Origin: Melanocharis versteri
Taxonomy: Eukaryota; Chordata; Aves; Passeriformes; Melanocharitidae
Assembly (NCBI GenBank): GCA_013397845.1
Contig: VZTG01010313.1
Coordinates: 379,739 to 443,738, forward strand
DNA: 64,000 bases
Reading direction: 5' to 3'
Shown here: in pieces, positions 26,341 to 37,200 of the stretch
How positions within the stretch are numbered: the first letter of the stretch is position 1
How the letters are laid out: each line of letters starts with the position of its first letter
Position numbers and translations under genes: made by a program
Notes under the pieces: generated by a model
Told to the model about the DNA's origin: nothing
Seen by the model: only the letters and a program-made list of their open reading frames with translations
The model's database searches: none

Positions 26341-28505
26341 TCAATTTTTCAGAACAGTGGGAATGCTGATTAGAGACAAATCACAGCAGAAAGCAAAGGC
26401 TGGAACCAATTTTGAGTACAAACAAAATAAAATGTGAACGACTTCACTTTAACCTCTATGTCCTACTTCAGTGTCTTTTCCATTAAAGGTTTCTTAGCAC
26501 AACAATTAACAGAATGGAGATACATTTTTGTTAAATAATGACCTCCTACAGACGGCATTTTTTTTTCCTTTGCTACTGAAGTTACACGATAGCATTTACT
26601 CCTGTAACGAGAATAGGTTTTAAACCTGGTAGCTGTTGATTTTACCAAGACAGCAAATGGGACCTTTATGCTAATGAAAGTTAAGATTTCAATCTTTCCA
26701 CTATGATGCAGTTTCTGTCCTCAGAAGATCTTGAGATAGCGTGCTGTTTCAAATTATGTAATACCGAGCATAAAGAAGAGTTTGGATTCCTTTTTCTGAA
26801 CTGCAGTACTTAGACAATCACATTCTTTTTTCCCAGAAATGCATATATCTGTATTCATAGCAGACAAAAAAACCTGTCATCACCTCAAGGTAAAAACAGA
26901 GAAGTGTGAAACAATGGTACCAGTAAAATCTGTAAGTATGTTAAAACAGGACAAAATGTAAATTTCTCCACTGGTAAACAACGTGGCTGTAGCAACTTAT
27001 ATAATTAAATTATAAGGCTATCAAGGTTGACTTCCTGCTTGCATAAGCCGTCAACACTCACAAAGGGGAATCCAGACACAGCTCCAGTCTGTGTTTAAAC
27101 TGCTGTGTCTATCTTAGTAAGCCATCCTGGACAAAGTCCTAATGCTACTGAAATCAATGCAAAAAGACAAAAAAAATTATTTCAGGGTTTCCAGGATTCC
27201 AACAGATTTCGAACCAGATTAAAACCAGATCTCCCCTGCCTAAATGGTAGGATGATCTATTAAGTCATTATTTTCTTAGTGGCAGTCCGATTTTACCAAG
27301 TGCCTGCTCCGACCAGTGAAGCTTGTTATCCCCTCTTGGTAGGTTTCGTTGCTAATGATGATCAGCAATTCATTCTAGCATGGGAAAATGTTTTCTAGAA
27401 ACCCTTCATTCCAAACTAAAAGCAAAACCATGAACATTGAAATATGGTGTCTAAACTGAAATACTGAAATATCTGGGGATGGCAGTTTAGAGAGTTTCAT
27501 GACATAAGCCCCTGAAACCAAAAGTCAATGATTTCTGGCATCTGCAGTGTCCCATAGATGCACACACTGGAGAATTGCATTGGCTCCTGCCTCTGTGGCA
27601 AAAACCCAAAAAATCTCTGTGGTCTCCAGCCCCACAGTCATTCAAAGGAATCCTGTCACTGGGCTGAGAAACCTGAGCTCCTGGCAATCCACAGGTGAAG
27701 GAAGTTAATTGAAAGATAAGTCTTTCTCTCCTGATAAATCAGTGGGTTTCAAAGCTGCTGAATAACCTTGCTTTGTTGGGAAAAACTTCCAACCAGCTCT
27801 AATCAAACAGTCCCAGATTAAGTTAAGAAAAGCAATTTAATTGAAAGAAGGTGCAGAGAGAGCTCTGGGGGATTTGTGTAAGTGCTGAGGGACACCTCAA
27901 AAAAAAGAAGTGTGTGTGCTGCTACAACCCGAATTTCTTTGTTGGAACAGTGTAGTACTGAGGTATGAAAGAAAAATAATCAGTGTGGATTTCTCCATTT
28001 TTCCCTTGCATTGCATCCTGCCGATCGGAACACTGCAGGCTGATCATCTGTTAATCAGTTGTTTAGGTGATTACTACCAGAGAACAAAAGAGATTATATG
28101 TGTGGAAAATAAAACCAGCACATTTTCCTTCTCTCTTTGTAGTAAATGTCCACGTTAAAAAAATGAAAAAAAAAAAAAATCCACCTAAGGACATTTCTCT
28201 AACTCAGGCTCCAGAGATATCGTTAAAAGAACTTGGTTGCATTTTTTTTTCTCTCTGTATTGAAGAAATTCATAAAAGATCAGCATCTGGGGCAAGTATG
28301 AGTTTGATACTGTGTTTTACTGATGACAAACTCCAATTCCATCTTCAGGTATTCGCACACCAGTCCAAAGCCCGGTTGCTGCACCAGCTGCTGCACGGAT
28401 CTATCTAGAGGGCAGATTAGGGACCTAAAGCAATACAGTAAAAAGATTGAAGGTGTTGCACATGAACTGATGCATGTAGCAAAGTGCCCTCAGATGTACT
28501 AAGAT
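26341..28505. other. AT-rich non-coding sequence
   Basis: No exon or RNA gene is supported. The frame at 28,067-28,408 (113 codons) includes a lysine run from a poly-A tract at about 28,168-28,180 and has no recognised content. The CR1 copy begins directly after this block. Confidence 0.5.
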
Positions 28506-28673
28506 GGTGGAACAGGCTGCCCAGAAAAGTTGTAGCTGCCCCATCCCTGGAAGTGTTCGAGGCCAGGGTGGATAGAGCTTTGAGCCACATGGTCTAGTGG
28601 AAGGTGTCCGTGCCCACGGCCAGGGGATGATCTCTAAGGCCCTTTCCAAGCTAGGCATTCTATGATTCCGTGA
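28506..28673 (+). mobile_element. CR1 LINE retrotransposon, 5'-truncated 3' end
   Basis: The sequence follows the avian CR1 3' consensus in order: GGTGGAACAGGCTGCCCAG, then CCCCATCCCTGGAAGTGTTC, GGTCTAGTGGAAGGTGTCC, and finally the terminal motif ATTCTATGATTC. About ten bases of the usual GGTTGGAACTAGATGATC segment are missing near 28,624. Only the last 170 or so bases survive, the common state because CR1 copies are truncated at the 5' end during target-primed reverse transcription. No reverse transcriptase or endonuclease coding remains, so it is immobile. Minus-strand frames across it are spurious. It sits at the left edge of the CpG island, less than 50 bases from the first GC box. Several mismatches to the consensus suggest an old but not ancient insertion. 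Confidence 0.93.
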
Positions 28674-28689
28674 AACCCTGCAGGTGACA

Positions 28690-29650
28690 GCGTTTGGATG
28701 GCTATGGGAAAGAGGCGAGGGCGGGGCTGGGGTCCCCCGGGGCGGCGGGATGCCGGCCGGCAGGAGCAGCGCTGAGGGCCGGGCTGTGGCAGCTCGGGAC
28801 GCCGTGAGGGGAGCGGGGGGCCCGGCTTGTCCCAGCGCCCCGCACCCACTCTGCCCGACAGCCTGGAACCGTGGCTGAGAGCGGGGAGGAGAACCCTCCC
28901 CCCTCCCCCATTCACAGCGGCATTTCCTACAACCTTCGGAAAATCCCAGTGAGAAGCCTGACCCCCCCGATCCCGCCTCTCATGGCAGCACGGCTGCTCC
29001 GCCGCGCCAAACCCAGCGGCGGCCGCACCCTGCCCAGCTCGGCATTTAACGCTCCTCCCGCTCCGCAGCGGACACTCCGGAGCTGTTTCCCTCACGTTGG
29101 CGCCAGAGCTCCCCATCTCCCAGCGGGCGCAGGCACGGCCCGGCCCGGCCCTTCCCGGCCCCGTTCCCGGCCCTTCCCGCCCTGCGCGGGCGGTCCCGGC
29201 ACCTGGGGGTCCCCGGCGCTCCCTCGGCCGCCGGGCGGAACCGGGCACCCGCGGGACGGAGAGCCACCCTCCGCCACCCTCCGTGGGACTGCCCGCGGAC
29301 GGCGCTTGGGCTGCGGCCCTGCCCTCCCACCGGCCTCCTCCCCGTGCCCCGTGAGCCGCCGTGCCCGCGGCGCCTGTGGGGAACGAAAGCTTGTGTGCGC
29401 ACACCGGGCATCTCAGCGGTGTCAGCACAGCCAGCGCACCTGAATGTGCTCCTTGTTCCTTCCTGGCACTCCCTCCTACCAGACAGATTCCTGCAGTCAA
29501 AACATTTCGGTGCAAAGCAGCTCAGCAGCCCGAGTTGCAGGTGCGGGAATCACCGGGCCCAGTGTTCGGAAGGGTGCTGCGGTTTCTCACCATGAAGTTC
29601 CTGTAGAGCTGACGCGGCCCCGTCGGGGGAGAAGGGGCTGGGAGATCCCA
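28690..29650. promoter_or_regulatory. CpG island promoter
   Basis: About one kilobase is strongly GC-rich with dense CpG, flanked by AT-rich DNA on the right and CR1 on the left. It contains an Sp1-type GC box (GGGCGGGGC) at about 28,719-28,727, a palindrome GTGTGCGCACAC at 29,393-29,404, and C-rich runs at 29,141-29,182. Donor-like sites exist on both strands: CAG then GTGCGG after 29,540 (plus) and, read on minus, ATG then GTGAGA near 29,586, so the promoter may be bidirectional. Many overlapping frames, up to 293 codons on minus (28,634-29,515), are rich in G, P, R and A and look like products of high GC. The minus frame also runs into the CR1 copy, which argues against it being a protein. 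Confidence 0.85.
29141..29182 (-). other. Potential G-quadruplex on the minus strand
   Basis: Read on the minus strand, this stretch has at least seven runs of three or four G with mostly two-base loops, produced by CGGCCC and TTCCCG units. Short loops favour stable folding. It lies in the middle of the CpG island. Confidence 0.6.
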
Positions 29651-31140
29651 CCGAGGGAGCCACCGATGTTTGGTGTTTTCTAGACACAGCTCTAACAAGG
29701 AGCGGGGACAAAGTTGCTTTAGCTTCAGTCTGTCATCACGCCTTCTGTAGGAGCTGATATTATTCCTGGGCTGTGGCTCCTTTCTTTTCCTGGTTAAACT
29801 GGTGACTCCTTCAGCCCACCTGCGCTGCTGCCAAATTGGGGTTTGTCACAAGCATCCTCTCCCAAAAACTGGGTATTGTTTACTTCGGCAGCGCTGTCAA
29901 CCCTGCTGGCTAACACTGCAGAAACACACTGGGGCGTTCAAAGCCCTGTGTTATTACAGGTGGTGAATGTATAGTACACTTCCTCATATTTAGGGGCTTG
30001 TAAGGGCTCATCCAAAACCCTCTGAAATTCTCCCCTTTCCTTTGATCAATCAGTTGTCCTAAATCTAAACTGCAAATGCCTGGGGAAAGGATATCCAAAT
30101 GTCCGTTTCTCATGTGTGGGTCGTAAAAGAAAGGCCCAGCTAGCAGTAGGGTGAATGTTTTGGAAATTTCTAAAACAAAGGAATTTTCTAAAGCACCGGA
30201 ACTTGCTTGTGACCATGTCCTAACCACTGCCAGGTTCATGACCTTGCCCCCAGACGGCACACGCATCTGTCTCATGCCCTCTTCCCTGCTTCCTCTGCCT
30301 CCAGTCCTGCTGCACCAGCTCATGTATCGAAGAAGAACAGAAGAGCTTGGAAGAGTGTCTGAAGCCATGGAGCAGCAAATCCTCATTCTGCCAAACACAG
30401 CTCACTTGCTGCTGTCTCTGGACTGGCAGAAGAGTGGGGTACCTCTGGCCACTAAAGGAACTGCTCCCAAAATTACAGGTTCCTGCTATTCCAGATTAGT
30501 TACTCTGCGTGCATGAGTGCAAACTAAACAGCCAGCAGTGAAAACACGAACATTGCCCAGATGCAAACAGGCATTTCTGGAGAGAACCTGTGGATATGGG
30601 AGACCAGAAGTGCAGCTCTTCAATCTGATTCACATCCCCACCAAGGAGGCAGTTGTGTTCCAAAATACCCTGCGTGAGGTTGCTGTAGAATACAACCTTC
30701 CATGCAGAAATTCACTTCTCCTTTGCTGTTTATATTGTGTGTTATGGAAAAAAAAAGAGATTATAGAAGAACATCTGAGATGGTCTCTGAAAATTGTGTC
30801 TCCTGATGCAGCCAAGTGGCAGTTCATGTTTACAGTATTTCCCAGCCAGTGATGGTACATGCAGTTTCTCCTGCTCCACACTGACATGATGGCATTTGGT
30901 CAATGAACACTCTTCAGAGTCCTGTTAGAGCACAACACTTTGGCATGTTTTTGGAGCTGTCTGTACTATGAAACACGGCTTGTTTTGAACACAGAAGTTA
31001 CACTTCGTTGGTGCGAGAAACTGTTCTAAAAAAGTATCTTGAATGTTCAGTCTTCACCAAAAACCAAGTGAAATACTCTTTCAGGTGTTTTTGCCCGTGC
31101 AAAATCTTGAAAATAAAAACCTGAATCTGTACCTTGGGTT
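29400..31140 (+). ncRNA. Candidate two-exon transcript from the CpG island
   Basis: Three signals line up on plus: a donor (TTGCAG then GTGCGG) after 29,540 inside the CpG island, a very strong acceptor (long C/T tract ending CCTCCAG) at 30,304, and a textbook poly(A) signal AATAAA at 31,112-31,117 with a GT-rich element at 31,134-31,158. The intron would be 763 nt and the last exon about 830 nt. Joining the exons keeps one frame open from an ATG at 29,444 to a TGA at 30,514, about 102 codons; that ATG has T at -3 and T at +4, a weak start context. I recognise no domain in the product, so a long non-coding RNA or a lineage-specific small protein are both possible. The transcription start is not located; the left bound is nominal. 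An in-exon donor (ACAG then GTTCCT) after 30,478 is weak. Confidence 0.4.
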
Positions 31141-31158
31141 TTGGGGTGTGGGTTTTTC
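31112..31158 (+). terminator. Polyadenylation signal with GT-rich downstream element
   Basis: AATAAA at 31,112-31,117 is followed, after a gap of about 16 bases, by a run of G and T (TTGGGTTTTGGGGTGTGGG) from 31,134. This is the standard bipartite vertebrate cleavage and polyadenylation signal, with cleavage expected near 31,130-31,135. It is the best plus-strand signal of this type I noticed in the window. Confidence 0.6.
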
Positions 31159-33530
31159 TTTCTTTTCCTTCTACAAAAATATGGATCTTTACATCTGTAT
31201 GGTATATTCCAGAGCTGTGTATACAGCTCATTTCTTTAATGCATGAATATCTCTGAGCTCCTCAGGTGAAAGCTGGGGACAAATGTGTAATTAGCTGGAT
31301 TGTAAGATTAACACCTACCCTTGTGATACCTATACTATAGTCCTAATTCCAGTTGAAAGGTGAGGTTGAAATGTTTCTATAATATCATAAATCTCCTTAG
31401 GCTTCAAGACTTTACTGGGATATACAGAGCTGCAGTATCTGGTATAGCACTTAGAACTGTTATGTCTTTTATGTGAATCACCATATGGGTCCTTGAAAAA
31501 TTAATTTTAAAATGTTTGATTTTAATTTAGCAGTTCTTTCAAGGTAGTACAGCCCCAGCAATCACTACTGGGTCCTTTGGGAAACAAGAGAAAAGAAAAA
31601 AAAAAAAGAAGGAACATTTCTGGAATCACTTTCTTTTGCCCAACTCGGTATCAGCTGGCAGAAGCAATAACGAAGGGGCTGCAGGACTGCTCTCAGCTAT
31701 TATTGTGCCTGGCTCGCTCTCAGCATGACTCACTGCAGACAATATATAACACCACTCGCAAGGGAAATGAACAGTAAATACTTGGCCCTGGATATTTTTT
31801 TAAAATCTCTTCAGTTGTTTTTTTTTTTTTCCTCTCTGATTTGTATCCCTTTATCCTCGCCTATGTGCTATATAAGCCTCTCAAATCTAATGTCCATAAC
31901 ACCACCCCCCACTGGTAGCAGCAAGCCCTTCCGCTGCTGTAGGGTTTATTTTGCAGAGGTTTACAAGGAGAGGCATTATTGAGAAACTGTATGTGTTAAC
32001 CCAGTGGCACAGGGTTGCTCCAACACCTTCCCTTTGGTTTTTCTTTTCTTGGGGGAGGGGTGGCTGCTATTCTAGCTAAATGCATCTCTTGCTTTGCCTC
32101 AGCAGCCAGGCTAGCTTAGGAAGAAAACCTTGGGGCTATACAGGCTAGGAGTGCAGCCAAGGGGGTCAGGAGACAGCTTTAAGGATTACACTACATAATT
32201 AAAGGCTGACTCTGAACATGCTTCCTGGTACCCTGTGTTCAAACATACAAACCTTTTTAGGTAATAATTCTTGGTCCTCATTTGTATCGGAGGGATTTGT
32301 AGGTTAAAGTTGCCATACAGGTAGTGAGTCAGGAATACAAATTATTCATCTAGACTATAAAAAGGCAACACATTCCTAAACCTGCCCTAGCCAGTGAGAA
32401 CTGAGGGTAAAATATAAATAGATGAACATGCATGTGTTTTCTTAGTTTGTTTTTGTGCAATGCCCCCTGGGTGCAGCTGATGTCATTCTGCAGCAACTTT
32501 CTAGATTGAAAACAAGGGTTCTTCTCCTGAAGTGCTCTATGATCAGAACGGGGCCAGAACATTATTTTACTGGATAAAACCTGAGAGGCTGAAGACCCAC
32601 ATTCAGGCTTATATTGTGCTATCCCCAAGGAAGACCCTTTTATCGTCTAATATTTCTAATCAGCTGGAGCCGACACTATAATCTAGGTCCTCCATTATTC
32701 ATATTCTAGGCTAGGGCTGCTGCCCCATCAGCCAACACAGTATGAGCACTTGCTCTCCAGCCATCCCCCATCCCAGATCAAAATGACTCCTATAGACTCT
32801 TGTGTTTGCTAAAACAGCATATTCTGACATTTCAGGCAAATATTCTAACGAAGTCTATGCAAGCTGCATTGATTTAGCATTCATTGTCTAAAAATAGGTC
32901 CTAGCAAGATGCTAGTACCAAAAAAGCCAGAAGCAATGGAAGGGAGGAGAAAATACTGAACACACATATTGATAATGCATAGTGTAAGCGAGCACTTGCT
33001 TATTTAATGCTATGATGCACAAACAGACAAAGAGTCAAGGCAGCATATGCTCACTGATTGAAATACATAATTAAGTATGAACAAGGATAAATCACACTTC
33101 CACATCAAAGTTGTGAAAAATGCATATTGTATGTTTTGCCTGATTTCCTACATGAATTATCAGTTTTCTATTTCAAGAAAAGTTGCAATAAGCCAGACTT
33201 CATCTTCCATATGATGATATATTTAAATCAGACCTGTTTGGGTTTTTTTTTCCAGAATACTGGCTTTTCTACTACTTTGGTTAAATTCCAGTGTGCTATA
33301 AAGAGGTCCCTTGTCACATGTATAACAAAACGGAAAGAGACACCAAATCGTTAACTTCCTATTACAGACAGAAATGCGAAGAATCTTGCCCTGTGTAGTC
33401 AGCACTGCCCTGTAGTTCTGATGAAGCTCATGTTTGACTGAATCAGTGCCTAATTTTTTCAACGTATTACTGTCTAGTGTCTGCCTGCTTCCAAGTACTT
33501 TTCATTCCTTAAAAATCTCTTGTTCGGTTT
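31159..33530. other. AT-rich non-coding sequence
   Basis: No exon is supported. A donor-like AAAG then GTGAGG after 31,359 has no partner. A poly-A-rich patch near 31,596-31,608 and a poly-T tract near 31,818-31,830 are present. An 18-base segment at 31,966-31,983 recurs exactly at 52,542-52,559. The remainder, especially 32,050-33,050, has the look of repeat-free, possibly conserved sequence. Confidence 0.5.
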
Positions 33531-33557
33531 TTGGAGAACAAAGAGGAAAAGAAAGGC

Positions 33558-33623
33558 TTTATTCCTTGGGTTAGGTCTAGATCACATATACAAAGGAGAA
33601 GAGAGATTCTGCTACACTTTATT
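33558..33623 (-). terminator. Pair of minus-strand AATAAA signals
   Basis: TTTATT on plus at 33,618-33,623 and 33,558-33,563 reads AATAAA on minus. The downstream sequence on minus (33,520-33,545) includes TTTGTTCT-type U-rich stretches. Two closely spaced signals are common at gene ends, but AATAAA is frequent in AT-rich DNA, so this is suggestive only. Confidence 0.3.
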
Positions 33624-34240
33624 CAATATGATGTTACAAGAAAACAACAGTTACAGCTGACAAACCATTACATCTTTCATAATACAGACAAATTACAAGG
33701 TGTAACAAATAATGCGACATTTATTTTACTGTACTGCTTACTATGCTGTTCTTCTGAAGTATATATATATTTAATTACATTAACATTGTTTTCACGTACC
33801 AGCCCTCCCCTTTTTTATTTGTTAAAAAAGAACACCTCTTAGTGCACCATACAAAAATCCGCGTGGAAGCTGGCAAGCAGGAATTTTGTATGCAGCACCA
33901 TTGAAACGTATTTTGGGGGATGGGAATTATTAGTGCATCCTTTACTTTTAGATTTTTTGCTTATGTGAAAAATGCAAGGCAGTAACATACAGTCACTCCA
34001 CCTAAATGCTGGTAGGGGAGAGTATCGTTACGCTCAGTAATGCAACCTAATTCTTTTTATATGGGGTATCTGCATTTTGCTCCCAAGACTGTACAGCCTA
34101 AACCTTTTATATAACAAAGATTACAAACCCAGTAATATTCACAGATGAATATTTTGTATATGAGCATATCAGAGCATTGACCACACATTTGGTTGCGTGC
34201 ACTGACACAGGGGTGTACATAACCCACCAACCCACAAGGT

Positions 34241-34254
34241 ATTTATTTATTTAT
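34241..34254. repeat. Short (ATTT)n
   Basis: Three ATTT units occur next to the overlapping splice signals at 34,258-34,272. On minus the tract reads (AAAT)n. Confidence 0.7.
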
Positions 34255-34272
34255 CTTACCTCCTCTTCCCAG

Positions 34273-37200
34273 GCATCTGAAGTGCAGGACCCCTATGCTC
34301 CAAAGAGAAAGCAAAACCCCCTGTGCCTCTGTCTACTGCAGATTGAATTTTCACTGTTGTACTGATGACTTGTCCTAAGCCATGGTTCTGATTAAAAATA
34401 AGAGTGAGAATTAAAAGGACCCAACTGATCTAGGACCCCATACAGTAATGTAATGTCAGAACTATTGGAGTGTCCTGTCTGGGGTGGTGCCTGCTCGGTG
34501 TGGATTAGAGCTGATCTGAACCCAGCAGGAGAGAGGACTGAGCCGTCTCCAGCTGGTAGACTTGTAAAGTTAGGTTCTGTGAACTTGAACTTGTAAGGAC
34601 CCTCTGTATCATGCAGACCATATCTGTCTCCATCTTCCCTTCCCCATTCACTTCATATTAGATCCCATAGAGGGTTAGAACATGCCCTCCCACTTCTATC
34701 TGCCTGCTATACCTGCTGCCCTGTCGCTGCTCTCCCATCTTGCAGCAAAGCCACATCTTCTCAAGTATCACGAGGACAGATCTACTGGATCTCAGCCAAG
34801 TGGTAGGAAAATGCAAGTTAAGCTGCTGCTGGCTACTGACTCTGAGCAAATCCCACAGTTTCTCCAGGACTGTGCCCCAAAGACTATTGGTCACTGAAGC
34901 CAACTTTTGACTGTTGACAATGTGAAACATCACATTCCAGGCACCTACAGCACATCTGGAAGGCTGGACTACTTTTGTCTCTTTGAAGATTCTTTGGGGA
35001 ACTGATTTCAGAAGGATGAGAGAAAAAGAGAATAACACTACTGATCTTTGCTGAAGCTGTCTCAAGAGCACTGATAGGGTTTAAACAGTCCACTCGGCAA
35101 CACTGAGAGGAGCTGTGGTGAAAATAGCTGGAGAGGTGGGCAGCTGTCTGGGTGTCCTTACTGATGGGTGTTGGGCTAACCATGCAGGTAAGGGCTCTGC
35201 TGGAAGGGAGAAGGGGGAAATAAGGCTGTAGTGTCAACTGCCAGTTCCCTGGCCAAAGGAGCTTCTACTATCTCAAAAAAACTTGCTATTTCCAAGAAGA
35301 CTTGATGTTACAGAAGATTAATTTGCAGTGCTCATGTGAAAAGCACTATCCTGCTGAGCCCAGGTTGCCTTGGTGCCGGGAGAACATCCCCAGGGCCCAG
35401 AGCCTCCATGTGGGAGAGCAGCAAAACCAAGTCACCACAGGCAATCGGGGTGCCCAGAAAGTAGGTGCAGAACTAAGAGACCCTGGTCACTCCTTAATGA
35501 TCAGTAGGTGAGATAACTTCATTACTGCTGAAGATTAGGTTGCTATTTAGAAACTTAGATATTTATGAACTTTTGTTCAGGCCATTAATTGAGTTTGAAG
35601 ATTTTTGGATCAACTTTATTTCAGTGGTTGCTTAAAAGTGGGAATGGGGCAGAGAGGATAATCTCACGCGCACGTGTGTGTTCACACACATACACACACT
35701 TACATACCTTAAGCAAACACTGTATGTGAGTCACTATGGATAGTAATGTGCTAGGCTTGTGGGAACAGTTGGGGAATTACTGTCTATATTAAACCTTCAG
35801 ATGGTTAGTTGAGCAGTGTAATTGCTTGCCTTCAAATTTAAGCTGTCAAGTAGAAGCATCTATGAAACTACCCTTGTGTTCCTAATCAAAATCTTTGTTA
35901 CATTTTCAAAAATTCTTCAGATTTTGCAGCAAGTTTTTTTTCTAAAAATAGCTAATTTTAATCATCAAACTGCACACAATTTAAGTAGCAAAGATAATGT
36001 ATAAAAGACTTTTCTCTTACAAAAAAAAGAAACATGAAACTCAAACAAACCACGTCTAAGGCAGTTTCAGTGTATGATAAATTCAAAAGTTCAGTGGTCA
36101 CTTTTCCCCCTATAAAGACAGGGGAAAAACTAGTAAGTTCTAAATAGGATTGTGACTGAAAGTGGCTTTCAGATGGCTTTTAGCAGATCCTGAAACAGAG
36201 ATGTCATTGGGGAAAATTGTCTTTTAATGGCTGTGCAAATATTGAGAATATTTCCATGGTTCAGTTCTTTGAAAGTGTAGACTCCTGTCCTAGTTCATTA
36301 AGAGACCTTTTGTAGCTACTTGTGCATTCAAGGATTTGCCTTATTGGGTGTCTTTTTATTATTAAACACTGCTGGAGTTTAATAAGATGGCAGTAGCACA
36401 AATCCTTTTCCCCTCCTTTTAAACACTGAAAGCTAACCAAAGCATTACCACACTTCCTTAAAATGTAATTCAATGCATCCAGCAAGCAAAGGATGTCAAA
36501 ATTATGTGCAGAATAATATTGCCTAGCAAGTGCTTCTGTCCGAGCAGGACTATAACTCAACAGTGATTTTTGCATCATACCCTGCCTTCTCTGAATGCAA
36601 AGTTGTAAACAGGGCAGTTTTTTCACATCCCTGAACACAATGCTCTCCCCATCCAAAATGTAGCAGGGCACTTCCTTTTCTAAAATCACACACACAACTT
36701 AGTTTCTTGCAAAGTTTGCATTTGAATGATTCATTCAGAAAAGCTATCTAAAGACTAAGGATCATGTAGTGCCTTCCGACCAGCTCAGAATACCTATGGA
36801 AAATAACTCAAAAGGTGCTTTGGTGTGGAACAGCAAACAGTCTGGGATGAGGAGAATTCTCCACCTTGCTTTGTACGTGGCAAAGTAACACAGCTAGACT
36901 TAATGGCTCATTCAAAGGAAGTTTTTCTGTACCTCAGTATCTGCCTTGAATTAAACAGAACAGTTTCATCACCTCTGTTTTCAAGAAAATATTCCAAAAA
37001 GTAACTAGTGTGAGGAAAAACATAGAGATGTTAGCCAAGACCCATAAAAGAAATATATATTCTTGAAGGGAATAAAACTATAAGGAATTCACTGTGTATC
37101 TGTCAGCTGCATACATCTCATCATTTTTGCTTTGTCCTTCTCACAGGCCTATTTTGAAAACTGGCATGCTGCATAGCCTAAGCAGAGTAACCAAATTTAG

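Larger units (their letters stand above)
33531..34260 (-). other. Transcript-end-like (3' UTR-like) region on minus
   Basis: Read on minus, this stretch has the texture of a vertebrate 3' untranslated region: AT-rich with T-rich patches and three AATAAA hexamers at 33,720-33,725, 33,618-33,623 and 33,558-33,563. The last two are followed by U-rich sequence downstream. A transcript would therefore enter from higher coordinates. I found no coding exon upstream on minus that I can identify, so the gene is unknown; it could be a long non-coding RNA. A strong minus donor at 34,259 would make part of this intronic in some isoforms. Confidence 0.35.

Noticed and set aside
28634..29515. 293-codon minus-strand open frame
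   Set aside because: It lies in a CpG island, is dominated by G, A, R and P, overlaps equally long frames on the other strand, and runs into the CR1 element. High GC with few stop codons explains it.
29910..30398. 162-codon minus-strand frame
   Set aside because: It is the antisense of the plus-strand frame in the candidate last exon, and the plus strand has the better splice and poly(A) signals. No family is recognised.
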